A DNA stretch of 7,741 nt. It comes from Flavobacteriaceae bacterium. GTDB lineage: Bacteria; Bacteroidota; Bacteroidia; Flavobacteriales; Weeksellaceae. Below the pieces are notes generated by a model. The model was not told the DNA's origin, did no database searches, and saw only the letters and a list, made by a program, of their open reading frames with translations. This document shows, in pieces, positions 1 through 6,205 of this stretch. Position numbers and translations under genes: made by a program. Numbering within the stretch: position 1 is the first letter of the stretch; each line of letters begins with the position of its first letter. The stretch is from assembly GCA_031289875.1 (NCBI GenBank), contig JAITOO010000072.1, forward strand, positions 1 to 7,741. The letters are read 5' to 3'.

Positions 1-41
1 ATTAAAAACCACAGCGTTATTAAAGTATTGTCAGGAGTCAT
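1..41 (-). CDS. Possible 5' end of a downstream gene overlapping the rsmA stop (partial)
   Basis: On the minus strand an ATG at 41-39 overlaps the rsmA stop codon in the 4-base ATGA arrangement common in coupled gene pairs. The frame then stays open to the window edge, 13 codons, reading Met-Thr-Pro-Asp-Asn-Thr followed by mostly hydrophobic residues (Leu, Ile, Trp, Phe). That would suit the start of a membrane protein. So short an open frame can easily arise by chance, and I do not recognise the product. Only sequence to the left of this window can decide it. Confidence 0.3.
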   Translation of the reverse strand, partial: MTPDNTLITLWFL

Positions 42-802
42 TGGCTGGTCAGCCTTGTCAATTCTGCAAAATCTTCTACTGAAAGTTGTTCTGCACGCAG
101 GGACAGCAATTCGCACGTCTGCACTTTTTCGGGAAGCTGCAACGGTTTCAAAGCATTTCTCAGCGTTTTTCTGCGCTGATTGAAACCAGCCTTTACAATT
201 CGGACAAACCATTCATTATCAATACCTTCGATTTCATTTCGATATCTTTTCAGCCGTATTACCGCCGATTTCACTTTGGGCGGAGGCGTAAAGACGTTTT
301 CACTGACCGTAAACAGATATTCCGCCGTGTAATACGCCTGAGCAAGAACGGACAAAATGCCGTAAGTTTTGTTTCCTTTTTGAGCGCAAATCCGCTCGGC
401 GACTTCTTTTTGGAACATTCCGACCATCTCCGGAATTTGGCGGCGATTTTCCAGAATTTTGAAAACAATCTGCGAAGAAATATTGTATGGGAAATTCCCA
501 ATGACGGCAAAGCTCTCATTATTAAGTAATTGATGGAAATTTAATTTCAAAAAATCTCCAACAATACGGTTTTCCAACTCAGGAAAATGTGTTTTTAAAT
601 ATTCAACCGACTCGGAGTCAATTTCGGCAACGAAAGTTTGAAAATCTTTTTTCAATAGAAACTGTGTCAAAATCCCCATTCCCGCCCCGATTTCCAAAAC
701 GCTGTCATAATCTTTACAAGAAAGGCTTTCAACGATTTTTTCGGCGATGTTTTTGTCGTTCAAAAAATGTTGTCCAAGATGTTTTTTAGGGTGTACCTTC
801 AA
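38..802 (-). CDS. rsmA: 16S rRNA (adenine1518-N6/adenine1519-N6)-dimethyltransferase RsmA (KsgA)
   Basis: This cytoplasmic, SAM-dependent enzyme dimethylates two adjacent adenines in the 3'-terminal helix of 16S rRNA during late 30S assembly; its loss classically gives kasugamycin resistance. The 254-residue length is normal for the family. Visible motifs are GQHFL (residues 10-14), SAM motif I EIGAGMG (37-43), acidic E60-I-D62 for the ribose, D83 of the adenine-binding turn, and the catalytic NFPY (103-106) in place of the more usual NLPY. The C-terminal part holds FTPPPKVKSAV (171-181) and FNQRRKTLRNAL (207-218). The start is TTG at 802-800: there is no ATG or GTG between it and the upstream in-frame stop, and starting later would remove the conserved N-terminal motif. 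It is divergent from ftsX, with 88 bases between the starts. Identification is secure; the TTG start is very likely. Confidence 0.97.
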   Translation of the reverse strand: MKVHPKKHLGQHFLNDKNIAEKIVESLSCKDYDSVLEIGAGMGILTQFLLKKDFQTFVAEIDSESVEYLKTHFPELENRIVGDFLKLNFHQLLNNESFAVIGNFPYNISSQIVFKILENRRQIPEMVGMFQKEVAERICAQKGNKTYGILSVLAQAYYTAEYLFTVSENVFTPPPKVKSAVIRLKRYRNEIEGIDNEWFVRIVKAGFNQRRKTLRNALKPLQLPEKVQTCELLSLRAEQLSVEDFAELTRLTSQ

Positions 803-824
803 CTCTTTAATATTTGTTTAACAC

Positions 825-833
825 TAATTTTGC
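825..833 (+). promoter_or_regulatory. Candidate -7 box for the ftsX operon
   Basis: TAATTTTGC matches TAnnTTTG plus the pyrimidine often found after it. It lies 58 bases before the ftsX ATG, giving a leader of about 50 bases. The -33 region is poor: a TTTA at 806-809 is the nearest likeness and its spacing is short (15). The site forms an inverted repeat with the rsmA-directed box at 837-844, so the two promoters would compete. Confidence 0.4.
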
Positions 834-836
834 GTT

Positions 837-844
837 CAAAATTA
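837..844 (-). promoter_or_regulatory. Candidate -7 box for rsmA
   Basis: Read on the minus strand, 844-837 is TAATTTTG, matching the Bacteroidota -7 consensus TAnnTTTG. A transcription start about 6 bases downstream would leave a leader of roughly 28 bases before the TTG start. No TTTG is seen about 19 bases upstream, so the -33 element is weak or absent. The box is one half of a perfect inverted repeat shared with the ftsX-directed box. Confidence 0.4.
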
Positions 845-890
845 CGTTAATTCTGGGAAGATTTCATAATTTAGCATTTATTTTCTGAAA

Positions 891-1790
891 ATGTCGAAAA
901 GAGTAGATAAATTTACCAAGCGGAGGCTGCACTCGTCAAACATCACTGTTGTGATAAGCATCTCGTTGGTTTTGTTTTTGATAGGCATTCTGGGAATGAT
1001 TATCATCAATGCCAATTCTTACATCGATTACTTGCGGGAGCAAATGGTTATTGAGGTGTTTTTCAAGAACAGTTCCGACCCAAAAACAGAAGTGCAGGAC
1101 GAGAAAAACCAGCTTCAATATTTGGACAGCGTTCGGGCGTATTCTTACGTAAAATCAGTAAAATACATTGCAAAAACGCAGGCAACCCAAATTGCAAAAA
1201 AAGAGTTGGGCGTGGATACGGAAGCCTTGTTTGAGTCGGACATTTACCCCGCTTCGGTTACGGTTTCACTGAAATCTCAATACATTGATTCAGCTCATAT
1301 AGAGACAGTTAAGAGGCTATTGCAAAAAAACACGATTGTTGATGAAGTCAAATCGGACAGCGCATTATTGTCCAAAATGAACCGAAGCATCGACAAAGTC
1401 ATCATCGGAACATCGGTGCTGACGGTTATTATTTTAATAATTGCTATTTCGCTGATAAACAATTCGATACGGTTAAAAATATTTTCCAAAAGATTTATTA
1501 TCAAAACGATGCAGTTAGTCGGCGCACGGCGGTTTTTCATTATGAAACCGTTTTTAATACAGGCAGTCTGGCTGGGTACGTTGGGTGCAGTTATTGCTTT
1601 AATTCTCTTGTTTTGTGTAGATTACGCACTTATTCATTACGACATTTTACCCCCTGTGGTCGATTATACTTATTATATTCTGCTCTCAGTTTTCATCATT
1701 CTGCTGGGAATCATCATCACAACGGCAAGTACCCATTTAGCTACATGGCGGTATTTAGGGCTTCGTTTGGACGACCTGTATTACTCATAA
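891..1790 (+). CDS. ftsX: Cell division protein FtsX (ABC-type permease subunit)
   Basis: FtsX is the membrane half of the FtsE-FtsX complex, which couples ATP hydrolysis in the cytoplasm to activation of peptidoglycan hydrolases outside during division. The 299 residues show the expected four membrane segments: about 18-40, 168-190, 222-246 and 260-282. A large periplasmic domain lies between the first two (about 41-167). The family signature between segments 2 and 3 is present: NSIRLKIFSKRF (190-202) followed by IKTMQLVGARR (204-214). So is the C-terminal DDLYY (294-298). The basic N terminus (SKRVDKFTKRR) fits the positive-inside rule. The ATG at 891 gives the canonical start. No ftsE is in the window; in this phylum it is usually encoded elsewhere. 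It is the first gene of an operon: the next gene starts 13 bases after its stop. Confidence 0.95.
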   Translation: MSKRVDKFTKRRLHSSNITVVISISLVLFLIGILGMIIINANSYIDYLREQMVIEVFFKNSSDPKTEVQDEKNQLQYLDSVRAYSYVKSVKYIAKTQATQIAKKELGVDTEALFESDIYPASVTVSLKSQYIDSAHIETVKRLLQKNTIVDEVKSDSALLSKMNRSIDKVIIGTSVLTVIILIIAISLINNSIRLKIFSKRFIIKTMQLVGARRFFIMKPFLIQAVWLGTLGAVIALILLFCVDYALIHYDILPPVVDYTYYILLSVFIILLGIIITTASTHLATWRYLGLRLDDLYYS

Positions 1791-1803
1791 TCAATTTGTT
1801 AAA

Positions 1804-2088
1804 ATGAAAAAACAGACAAAAAATCTTACTTCTACATCTTCTGAAAAACACTTTCTTTTCGGAAAGAAAAATTACATTTTCATGCTTATCGGTCTGGCGC
1901 TCATTGCATTAGGCTTGATTTTAATGACAGGCGACGATGCCAACACCATTGACGGCGTGTACAATCCTAATCGGTGGAACGATGGGATTTTCAGTTTCCG
2001 ACGGGTACGGCTTGCGCCTTTGCTCATCGTATTAGGCTTTGTGATAGAAGTTTACGCTATTTTGGTAAATCCTGAAAAAGAAAATTAA
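1804..2088 (+). CDS. DUF3098 family small membrane protein
   Basis: This is a 94-residue protein of unknown function that I recognise as a DUF3098 member, a family largely confined to Bacteroidota. It has two membrane segments (about 24-42 and 70-88) joined by a short polar loop (about 43-66) that ends in FRRVRL. The N-terminal 20 residues are polar and basic and lead into the family-like FLFGKKNYIFMLIG (17-30). Its position between ftsX and uppP, 13 bases after one and overlapping the other by one base, implies co-transcription and suggests a role at the inner membrane in envelope or division work. That role is inferred from context only; no catalytic residues can be seen. Confidence 0.88.
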   Translation: MKKQTKNLTSTSSEKHFLFGKKNYIFMLIGLALIALGLILMTGDDANTIDGVYNPNRWNDGIFSFRRVRLAPLLIVLGFVIEVYAILVNPEKEN

Positions 2089-2903
2089 TGGATACATTGC
2101 AGGCAATCATCATTGCGATTGTAGAAGGGCTGACCGAATATCTGCCTGTTTCGTCCACCGCGCACATGATTTTTACGGAAGAAATTTTAAAAATTAACCA
2201 TGACAATTTCGTGGAATTGTTTACCTATTGCATTCAGTTTGGAGCTATTCTGGCAGTCGTGGTTTTGTATTGGAAGAAATTTTTTAATTTCAAGCGAATC
2301 AAGTTTTACTTGAAACTCATTTTCGGCGTAATGCCCGCTTTGGTTCTTGGAGTTCTCCTCAACGACTTGATTAGCAAAGTAATGAAAACGCATGTTACGA
2401 TTGCCGCCGTTCTCGTATTGGGCGGAATTGTTCTCCTTTTCATTGATAAATTTTTTAAAAATCCAAGGGTTACGGACGAGAAAAACATTACCATAAAACA
2501 AGCAGTTATCATCGGATTTTGGCAGTGCCTTGCCATGATGCCGGGTGTGAGCCGTTCTGCCGCTTCGATTATCGGCGGGATGCAGCAAAAACTCAGCAGG
2601 GAAATAGCCGCCGAATTTTCCTTTTTCCTTGCCGTCCCGACGATGCTCGCTGTGAACGTCTATGCCTTGACGCTGAAAAAATGGGAAGAAAACGGCACAA
2701 CGGTCAGAGGCTACGAAATGCTGGCGAATAACAGCGGACATCTCTGGCTTTTCCTTTTGGGCAATCTGATAGCTTTTGTAGTTGCAATTCTCGCCATCAA
2801 ATTTTTCGTTGAGATGATAAAAAAATACGGCTTTAAAATGTGGGGTTGGTATAGAATCATCGTTGGTATTGCGCTTTTGGCGTATTTTATAGGATTTAAT
2901 TGA
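2088..2903 (+). CDS. uppP: Undecaprenyl-diphosphate phosphatase UppP (BacA)
   Basis: This integral inner-membrane enzyme removes one phosphate from undecaprenyl diphosphate and so regenerates the lipid carrier for peptidoglycan and other surface glycans; overexpression is known to give bacitracin resistance. The 271 residues match the family length. The (E/Q)xxxE motif is EGLTE (13-17), followed by PVSSTAH (20-26) with the conserved His26. The second active-site motif is PGVSRSAAS (152-160) with Arg156; its last position is Ser where the consensus has Thr. Many hydrophobic segments are evident, including about 78-92, 104-120, 176-192, 219-242 and 254-270. Its ATG overlaps the preceding stop as TAATG, which suggests translational coupling. 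It ends the operon and converges on lon. Confidence 0.97.
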   Translation: MDTLQAIIIAIVEGLTEYLPVSSTAHMIFTEEILKINHDNFVELFTYCIQFGAILAVVVLYWKKFFNFKRIKFYLKLIFGVMPALVLGVLLNDLISKVMKTHVTIAAVLVLGGIVLLFIDKFFKNPRVTDEKNITIKQAVIIGFWQCLAMMPGVSRSAASIIGGMQQKLSREIAAEFSFFLAVPTMLAVNVYALTLKKWEENGTTVRGYEMLANNSGHLWLFLLGNLIAFVVAILAIKFFVEMIKKYGFKMWGWYRIIVGIALLAYFIGFN

Positions 2904-2925
2904 CCATTGCGATTTCTAATAAATT

Positions 2926-2944
2926 ACCAATAAATATTGGTTTT
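2926..2944. terminator. Short hairpin between convergent uppP and lon, possible bidirectional terminator
   Basis: ACCAAT at 2926-2931 pairs with ATTGGT at 2936-2941 across an A/T loop of four bases. It is followed on the plus strand by three further T residues and then CT. The stem is only six pairs with two G-C pairs, so termination would be weak. The minus strand reads AATTTATT after the stem, a poorer U tract. Placement between two convergent stops is the main support. Confidence 0.4.
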
Positions 2945-2945
2945 C

Positions 2946-5354
2946 TCACAACGCCAATTCCACCACTTCATCCATTTGAGTTGCGTAATGGATTTGCAGC
3001 CCTTTAATGTATTCAGGCTTAATCTTTTCGATATCTTTACGGTTTTCTTCGCAGAGGATAACATCGGTGATTCCTGCGCGTTTTGCCGCTAAAATTTTTT
3101 CTTTGATTCCACCGACAGGCAAAACTTTTCCTCTTAAAGTGATTTCGCCCGTCATCGCCCAGCGAGATTTGACTTTCTTCCCTGTAAGTGAAGACACTAA
3201 CGAAGTCAGCATCGCAATGCCTGCCGAAGGACCGTCTTTCGGCGTTGCCCCTTCGGGAACGTGAATATGCACGTTGGACTTCTCCAATTTTTCAGGATTG
3301 ATGTGGAATTTTTGGTAATTGGCTTTGAGATATTCCAGCGCAATTGTCGCTGATTCTTTCATCACTGTTCCAAGATTTCCTGTCATCGTGAGTTTGCCTT
3401 CGCCTTTTGATAAAAGGCTCTCAATGAAGAGAATATCGCCGCCGACCTGTGTCCATGCCAAGCCTGTAACTACGCCTGCCACTTTGTTGATTTCCGACTC
3501 ATCGGGAGGCATCGGGGCGCCTAAAATTTCTTCGATTTTTGCTTTGCTGATTTTTTTGTCGTAATCAATTCCTCTGGCAATTTGCAAAGCGGTGTTTCTC
3601 ACAATTTTAGCGATTTTTCTTTCGAGATTTCTCACGCCGGATTCACGCGTGTAAGACTGAATGACAAACTCTAAATCTTTCCGTGAAAGAGAAAGGTCTT
3701 TTTTGCTCAATCCGTGTTCTTGCAATTGCTTTGGAATTAGGAATTTTGCTCCGATTTCTATTTTTTCTTCCACCGTATATCCCGAAATATCAATCACTTC
3801 CATTCTGTCAAGCAAAGCAGGCTGAATGGTGGATAGATTGTTTGCTGTAGCGATGAACAGCACTTTTGACAGGTCGTATTCCATTTCCAAAAAATTGTCG
3901 TGGAAAGCATTGTTCTGTTCAGGGTCCAAGACTTCGAGCAGAGCCGAAGAAGGGTCTCCTTGATAGCTGTTCCCGATTTTGTCAATTTCGTCTAAAACCA
4001 TGACGGGATTTGACGTTCCCGCTTTTTTTACAGATTGAATGATGCGTCCGGGCATCGCTCCGATGTAAGTTTTTCGGTGTCCGCGTATTTCGGATTCGTC
4101 GTGGAGACCGCCGAGAGAAATCCGTACATACTTGCGTTTCAAGGCTCTTGCAACGGACTTTCCCAGAGAGGTTTTGCCTACGCCCGGAGGTCCGTACAAG
4201 CAGATAATCGGAGATTTCATGTTGCCTTTCAACTTCAACACTGCCAAATATTCCAAAATGCGTTCTTTGACATCTTCCAGTCCAAAGTGGTCTTTGTTCA
4301 AGATTTTTTCGGCATGAAGAATATCGAAATCGTCTTTGGAAAATTCGTCCCAAGGAAGTTCGAGCATCAGTTCCAAATAGTTGCGTTGAATGCCGTAGTC
4401 GGGCGCTTGCGAATTCATTCGTATCAATCGAACGAGTTCCCGTTCAAAATGTTCGTTGACCGCCTTGCTCCATTTCTTTTTGGAAGCCATTTGGCGCATA
4501 TCTTCTTCCTCTGCTTCGTGGGAAACGCCGCCGAGTTCTTCTTGAATCGTCTTAATCTGCTGATGCAGAAAGTATTCCCGTTGCTGTTTATTCAGGTCGG
4601 AATTGGTTTTGTTCTGAATGGAATTTTTTAAAATGATTTTTTGAAGTTCCATGTTGAGAAATTTTAAGGTCTGCGAAGCGCGTTCGTAGAGGTTGTCTAT
4701 CTCTAACAGGGTTTGTTTGTCAGTTACGTTCAAATCCAAATTGGAAGCGATAAAATTTATCAGCAATGTAGTTCCTTCGATGTTTTTGAGCGCAAAAGAG
4801 GCTTCCGAAGGAATAGAAGGATTTTCGTGAATGGTTTTTATGGCAGTGTCGCGCAGGCTTTCAAGCAAGGCGGAAAAAGATTCTTTTTGACCGGACGGAA
4901 TTCTTTTTTTGTCGGTTAAGAGGGTGATTTTTGCTTTTAAAAAAGGTTCTTCTTCTACGATTTGATTGAGGTAAAACCGTCTGACTCCCTGAATGATAAC
5001 CATTGAACTGCCGTCAGGCATTTTGAGGAGTTTCAAAATTCGCCCGACAGTTCCGATGCAGTGCAACTCTTCTATTTTCGGGTCGTCGGCATCTTCTTTT
5101 TTTTGTGCGACAACAGCGATGATTTTGTCGGATTTTTGCGCTTCCTGCAAAAGTTTGATGGATTTGTCACGCCCTGCGGAAATGGGAATGATGACGCCGG
5201 GAAAAAGCACGACGTTCCTGACGGGCAGCAACGGCATGACTTCGGGAAAAGCCTCGTTCATCATTTTGTCTTCCTCTTCCTGGCTCATCAGGGGGATAAA
5301 TTCGCTCTCGCCGGATACTACTTCGTCTAACTGTGACAATGTGTCAATCTTCAT
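2946..5354 (-). CDS. lon: ATP-dependent serine protease Lon (LonA, S16 family)
   Basis: Lon is a homohexameric cytoplasmic AAA+ protease that degrades misfolded proteins and short-lived regulators. All parts are present in 802 residues: an N-terminal LAN substrate-binding domain (about 38-240) and a coiled-coil/helical region (about 240-350, including LNKQQREYFLHQQIK). The AAA+ module has Walker A GPPGVGKT (388-395) and Walker B VMVLDEID (451-458). The C-terminal protease domain carries Ser710 in PKDGPSAG and its dyad partner Lys753 in GGIKEK; the 43-residue spacing equals that of E. coli Ser679-Lys722. The start gives Met-Lys-Ile-Asp before an acidic stretch (about 16-35) that precedes the LAN domain. 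The gene is alone on its strand here, 186 bases after the T9SS-protein gene, and no consensus promoter was found directly upstream. Confidence 0.98.
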   Translation of the reverse strand: MKIDTLSQLDEVVSGESEFIPLMSQEEEDKMMNEAFPEVMPLLPVRNVVLFPGVIIPISAGRDKSIKLLQEAQKSDKIIAVVAQKKEDADDPKIEELHCIGTVGRILKLLKMPDGSSMVIIQGVRRFYLNQIVEEEPFLKAKITLLTDKKRIPSGQKESFSALLESLRDTAIKTIHENPSIPSEASFALKNIEGTTLLINFIASNLDLNVTDKQTLLEIDNLYERASQTLKFLNMELQKIILKNSIQNKTNSDLNKQQREYFLHQQIKTIQEELGGVSHEAEEEDMRQMASKKKWSKAVNEHFERELVRLIRMNSQAPDYGIQRNYLELMLELPWDEFSKDDFDILHAEKILNKDHFGLEDVKERILEYLAVLKLKGNMKSPIICLYGPPGVGKTSLGKSVARALKRKYVRISLGGLHDESEIRGHRKTYIGAMPGRIIQSVKKAGTSNPVMVLDEIDKIGNSYQGDPSSALLEVLDPEQNNAFHDNFLEMEYDLSKVLFIATANNLSTIQPALLDRMEVIDISGYTVEEKIEIGAKFLIPKQLQEHGLSKKDLSLSRKDLEFVIQSYTRESGVRNLERKIAKIVRNTALQIARGIDYDKKISKAKIEEILGAPMPPDESEINKVAGVVTGLAWTQVGGDILFIESLLSKGEGKLTMTGNLGTVMKESATIALEYLKANYQKFHINPEKLEKSNVHIHVPEGATPKDGPSAGIAMLTSLVSSLTGKKVKSRWAMTGEITLRGKVLPVGGIKEKILAAKRAGITDVILCEENRKDIEKIKPEYIKGLQIHYATQMDEVVELAL

Positions 5355-5540
5355 ATAAAAACTGTCTTAAAAAAATGACAAACAGTCAAACCAGTCAAAA
5401 AATTCTTTCTGAAACTCGAAGTGAAGTTTTATATAAATCACTGACTGAATATCATTTATATTTTATAATTTGGTAAATTCCATTTAATATGGTCAATTAA
5501 TATGCCAATAAAAACTTTGGATTTTAGAAAGAAAACAGAA
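5355..5540. other. Intergenic region upstream of lon: direct repeats and an AT palindrome
   Basis: This AT-rich stretch of 186 bases precedes lon on the minus strand. It holds two exact copies of CAGTCAAA (5383-5390 and 5392-5399), nine bases apart, with a related TGACAAA at 5376-5382. There is also a ten-base palindrome TTTATATAAA (5428-5437) flanked by AGTGA (5420-5424) and TCACT (5438-5442). I found no TTTG-N19-TAnnTTTG promoter for lon, no CIRCE-type heat-shock element and no convincing terminator for the T9SS-protein gene. Confidence 0.45.
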
Positions 5541-5882
5541 TTATAATTTAATCAAACTCAGGATTTCTTGATAGCCGTTTGCGTAAGTTACTCTTACAAA
5601 GTATCTTCCTGCCCGAATGTTGGTTAAATTGAGCTGTATTTCGCTATCACTGCCTCCGTTTTGGTTCAAAACAGAACTGCCGACCATGGAAACCACCGTA
5701 ATATTTTTAATCTTAACATCTGAAGTGTTTTTTATGGTGGTAAAATCTCTTGCAGGATTTGGGTAAATGATAGATTTTGTTGTTGTCTGTTCGGAGGAAT
5801 ATGAAGAAAAAACAGGTTCAGTTTCAGCCGTTACTAAGTTGAAAGCTATAAATAAAAGTAATATAGATACTAATTTCTTCAT
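5541..5882 (-). CDS. Small secreted protein: signal peptide plus T9SS type A C-terminal sorting domain
   Basis: This 113-residue protein begins with a clear Sec signal peptide (Lys2-Lys3, hydrophobic 4-18, likely cut after the Ala in VTA at 17-19). It ends with a type IX secretion sorting domain (about 39-113) recognisable by IYPNPARDF (39-47), a strand-rich body and the closing basic Ile-Lys-Leu. Such domains carry cargo across the outer membrane through the T9SS and are then usually removed. What is odd is that only about 19 residues (20-38, rich in Ser and Thr) lie between the two signals, so there is almost no cargo. The ATG at 5882-5880 is chosen. A TTG three codons upstream keeps the frame, but it lies inside the -7 promoter box, so translation should not begin there. 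The function of such cargo-free proteins is unknown to me. Confidence 0.85.
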   Translation of the reverse strand: MKKLVSILLLFIAFNLVTAETEPVFSSYSSEQTTTKSIIYPNPARDFTTIKNTSDVKIKNITVVSMVGSSVLNQNGGSDSEIQLNLTNIRAGRYFVRVTYANGYQEILSLIKL

Positions 5883-5887
5883 TTGGG

Positions 5888-5919
5888 ACAAACTTAGTGA
5901 TTTTTTTCAGACCGGCAAA
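5888..5919 (-). promoter_or_regulatory. Consensus Bacteroidota promoter of the T9SS-protein gene
   Basis: Read on the minus strand, TTTG (5919-5916), then exactly 19 bases, then TAAGTTTG (5896-5889) and a T match the Bacteroidota TTTG-N19-TAnnTTTG consensus at every fixed base. The expected transcription start, about 5-7 bases after the box, falls at 5882-5885. That coincides with the ATG, so the mRNA would be leaderless or nearly so. Confidence 0.7.
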
Positions 5920-5977
5920 ATTTTTTACAAAAAATTTCGTTACGCAGATTTCAACAACTAAATGCACCTTTTTTTTA

Positions 5978-6029
5978 ATTCAGGAAGAAAATTTCTTTGG
6001 GGGAATAAAAATTCAAATTTTCTCTGAAT
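5978..6029. repeat. Imperfect inverted repeat IR1 (15 pairs, one 2-base bulge)
   Basis: ATTCAG (5978-5983) pairs with CTGAAT (6024-6029), and AGAAAATTT (5986-5994) pairs with AAATTTTCT (6015-6023). Bases 5984-5985 are bulged and a 20-base loop lies between. A run of eight T residues (5969-5976) flanks the left arm. On neither strand is the stem followed by a U tract, so it is not an ordinary terminator. It may be an RNA structure, an operator or a relic of a small mobile element. Confidence 0.5.
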
Positions 6030-6044
6030 ATGTTTATTGATTTT

Positions 6045-6100
6045 ACATTGTATCTTTCTGATTTTATATTCGTTAAATTCTTAGAATGGAAATACAATGT
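6045..6100. repeat. Inverted repeat IR2 with perfect 9-base arms
   Basis: ACATTGTAT (6045-6053) is exactly complementary to ATACAATGT (6092-6100) across 38 bases. The stem can continue inward after a bulged C (6054) through TTTC (6055-6058) and GGAA (6088-6091), with one G-T pair. The interior also holds the near-palindrome ATTCTTAGAAT (6077-6087). There is no flanking U tract. It lies about 70 bases upstream of the -7 box of trpB2. Confidence 0.45.
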
Positions 6101-6172
6101 GCGGTTTGAGTAGATTTTAGCATTGTCTTTGAAAAAATATTCCGATTTTTCTTTTCATTCAAAAAATATTTT

Positions 6173-6181
6173 TACATTTGC
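6173..6181 (+). promoter_or_regulatory. -7 box of the trpB2 leader transcript
   Basis: TACATTTGC matches the -7 consensus TAnnTTTG plus a following pyrimidine. The -33 element is weak: TTTC at 6153-6156 with a 16-base spacer or TTTT at 6152-6155 with 17. Transcription would begin near 6186, about 20 bases before the leader-peptide ATG and about 184 bases before trpB2. That leaves room for the full attenuator. Confidence 0.6.
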
Positions 6182-6205
6182 AGATATTAAAAATTAAAAA
6201 TCAAC

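Larger units (their letters stand above)
5920..6172. other. AT-rich intergenic region between the T9SS-protein gene and the trpB2 leader
   Basis: Apart from IR1 and IR2, this stretch shows no gene I can support. The one small open frame noticed (6030-6113, plus strand, 27 codons) has no usable start context and looks accidental. A TTTG at 6128-6131 lies too far (41 bases) from the trpB2 -7 box to serve it. A pyrimidine run at 6146-6156 occupies the -33 area of that promoter. Confidence 0.5.

Noticed and set aside
86..529. Plus-strand open frame opposite rsmA
   Set aside because: Shadow of rsmA; the product matches nothing recognisable and its start falls within the C-terminal rsmA coding region.
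2187..2741. Long minus-strand open frame inside uppP
   Set aside because: It is a shadow of a well-supported gene, rich in residues typical of antisense frames, with no recognisable domain.
4035..4631. Long plus-strand open frame antisense to lon
   Set aside because: The lon frame on the other strand is full length with all catalytic motifs; this frame has no recognisable motif and no upstream signals.
5510..5530. CCAA...TTGG element near 5516-5531 as a terminator for the T9SS-protein gene
   Set aside because: Only four pairs and no U tract on the minus strand; too weak to call.
5883..5891. TTG start three codons upstream for the T9SS-protein gene
   Set aside because: The TTG lies within the -7 promoter box and upstream of the predicted transcription start; the ATG at 5882 gives a normal signal peptide beginning Met-Lys-Lys.
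6030..6113. Plus-strand open frame of 27 codons in the intergenic region
   Set aside because: It is built from the arms of IR2, has no recognisable composition or start context, and no promoter points into it; length is within chance for AT-rich DNA.
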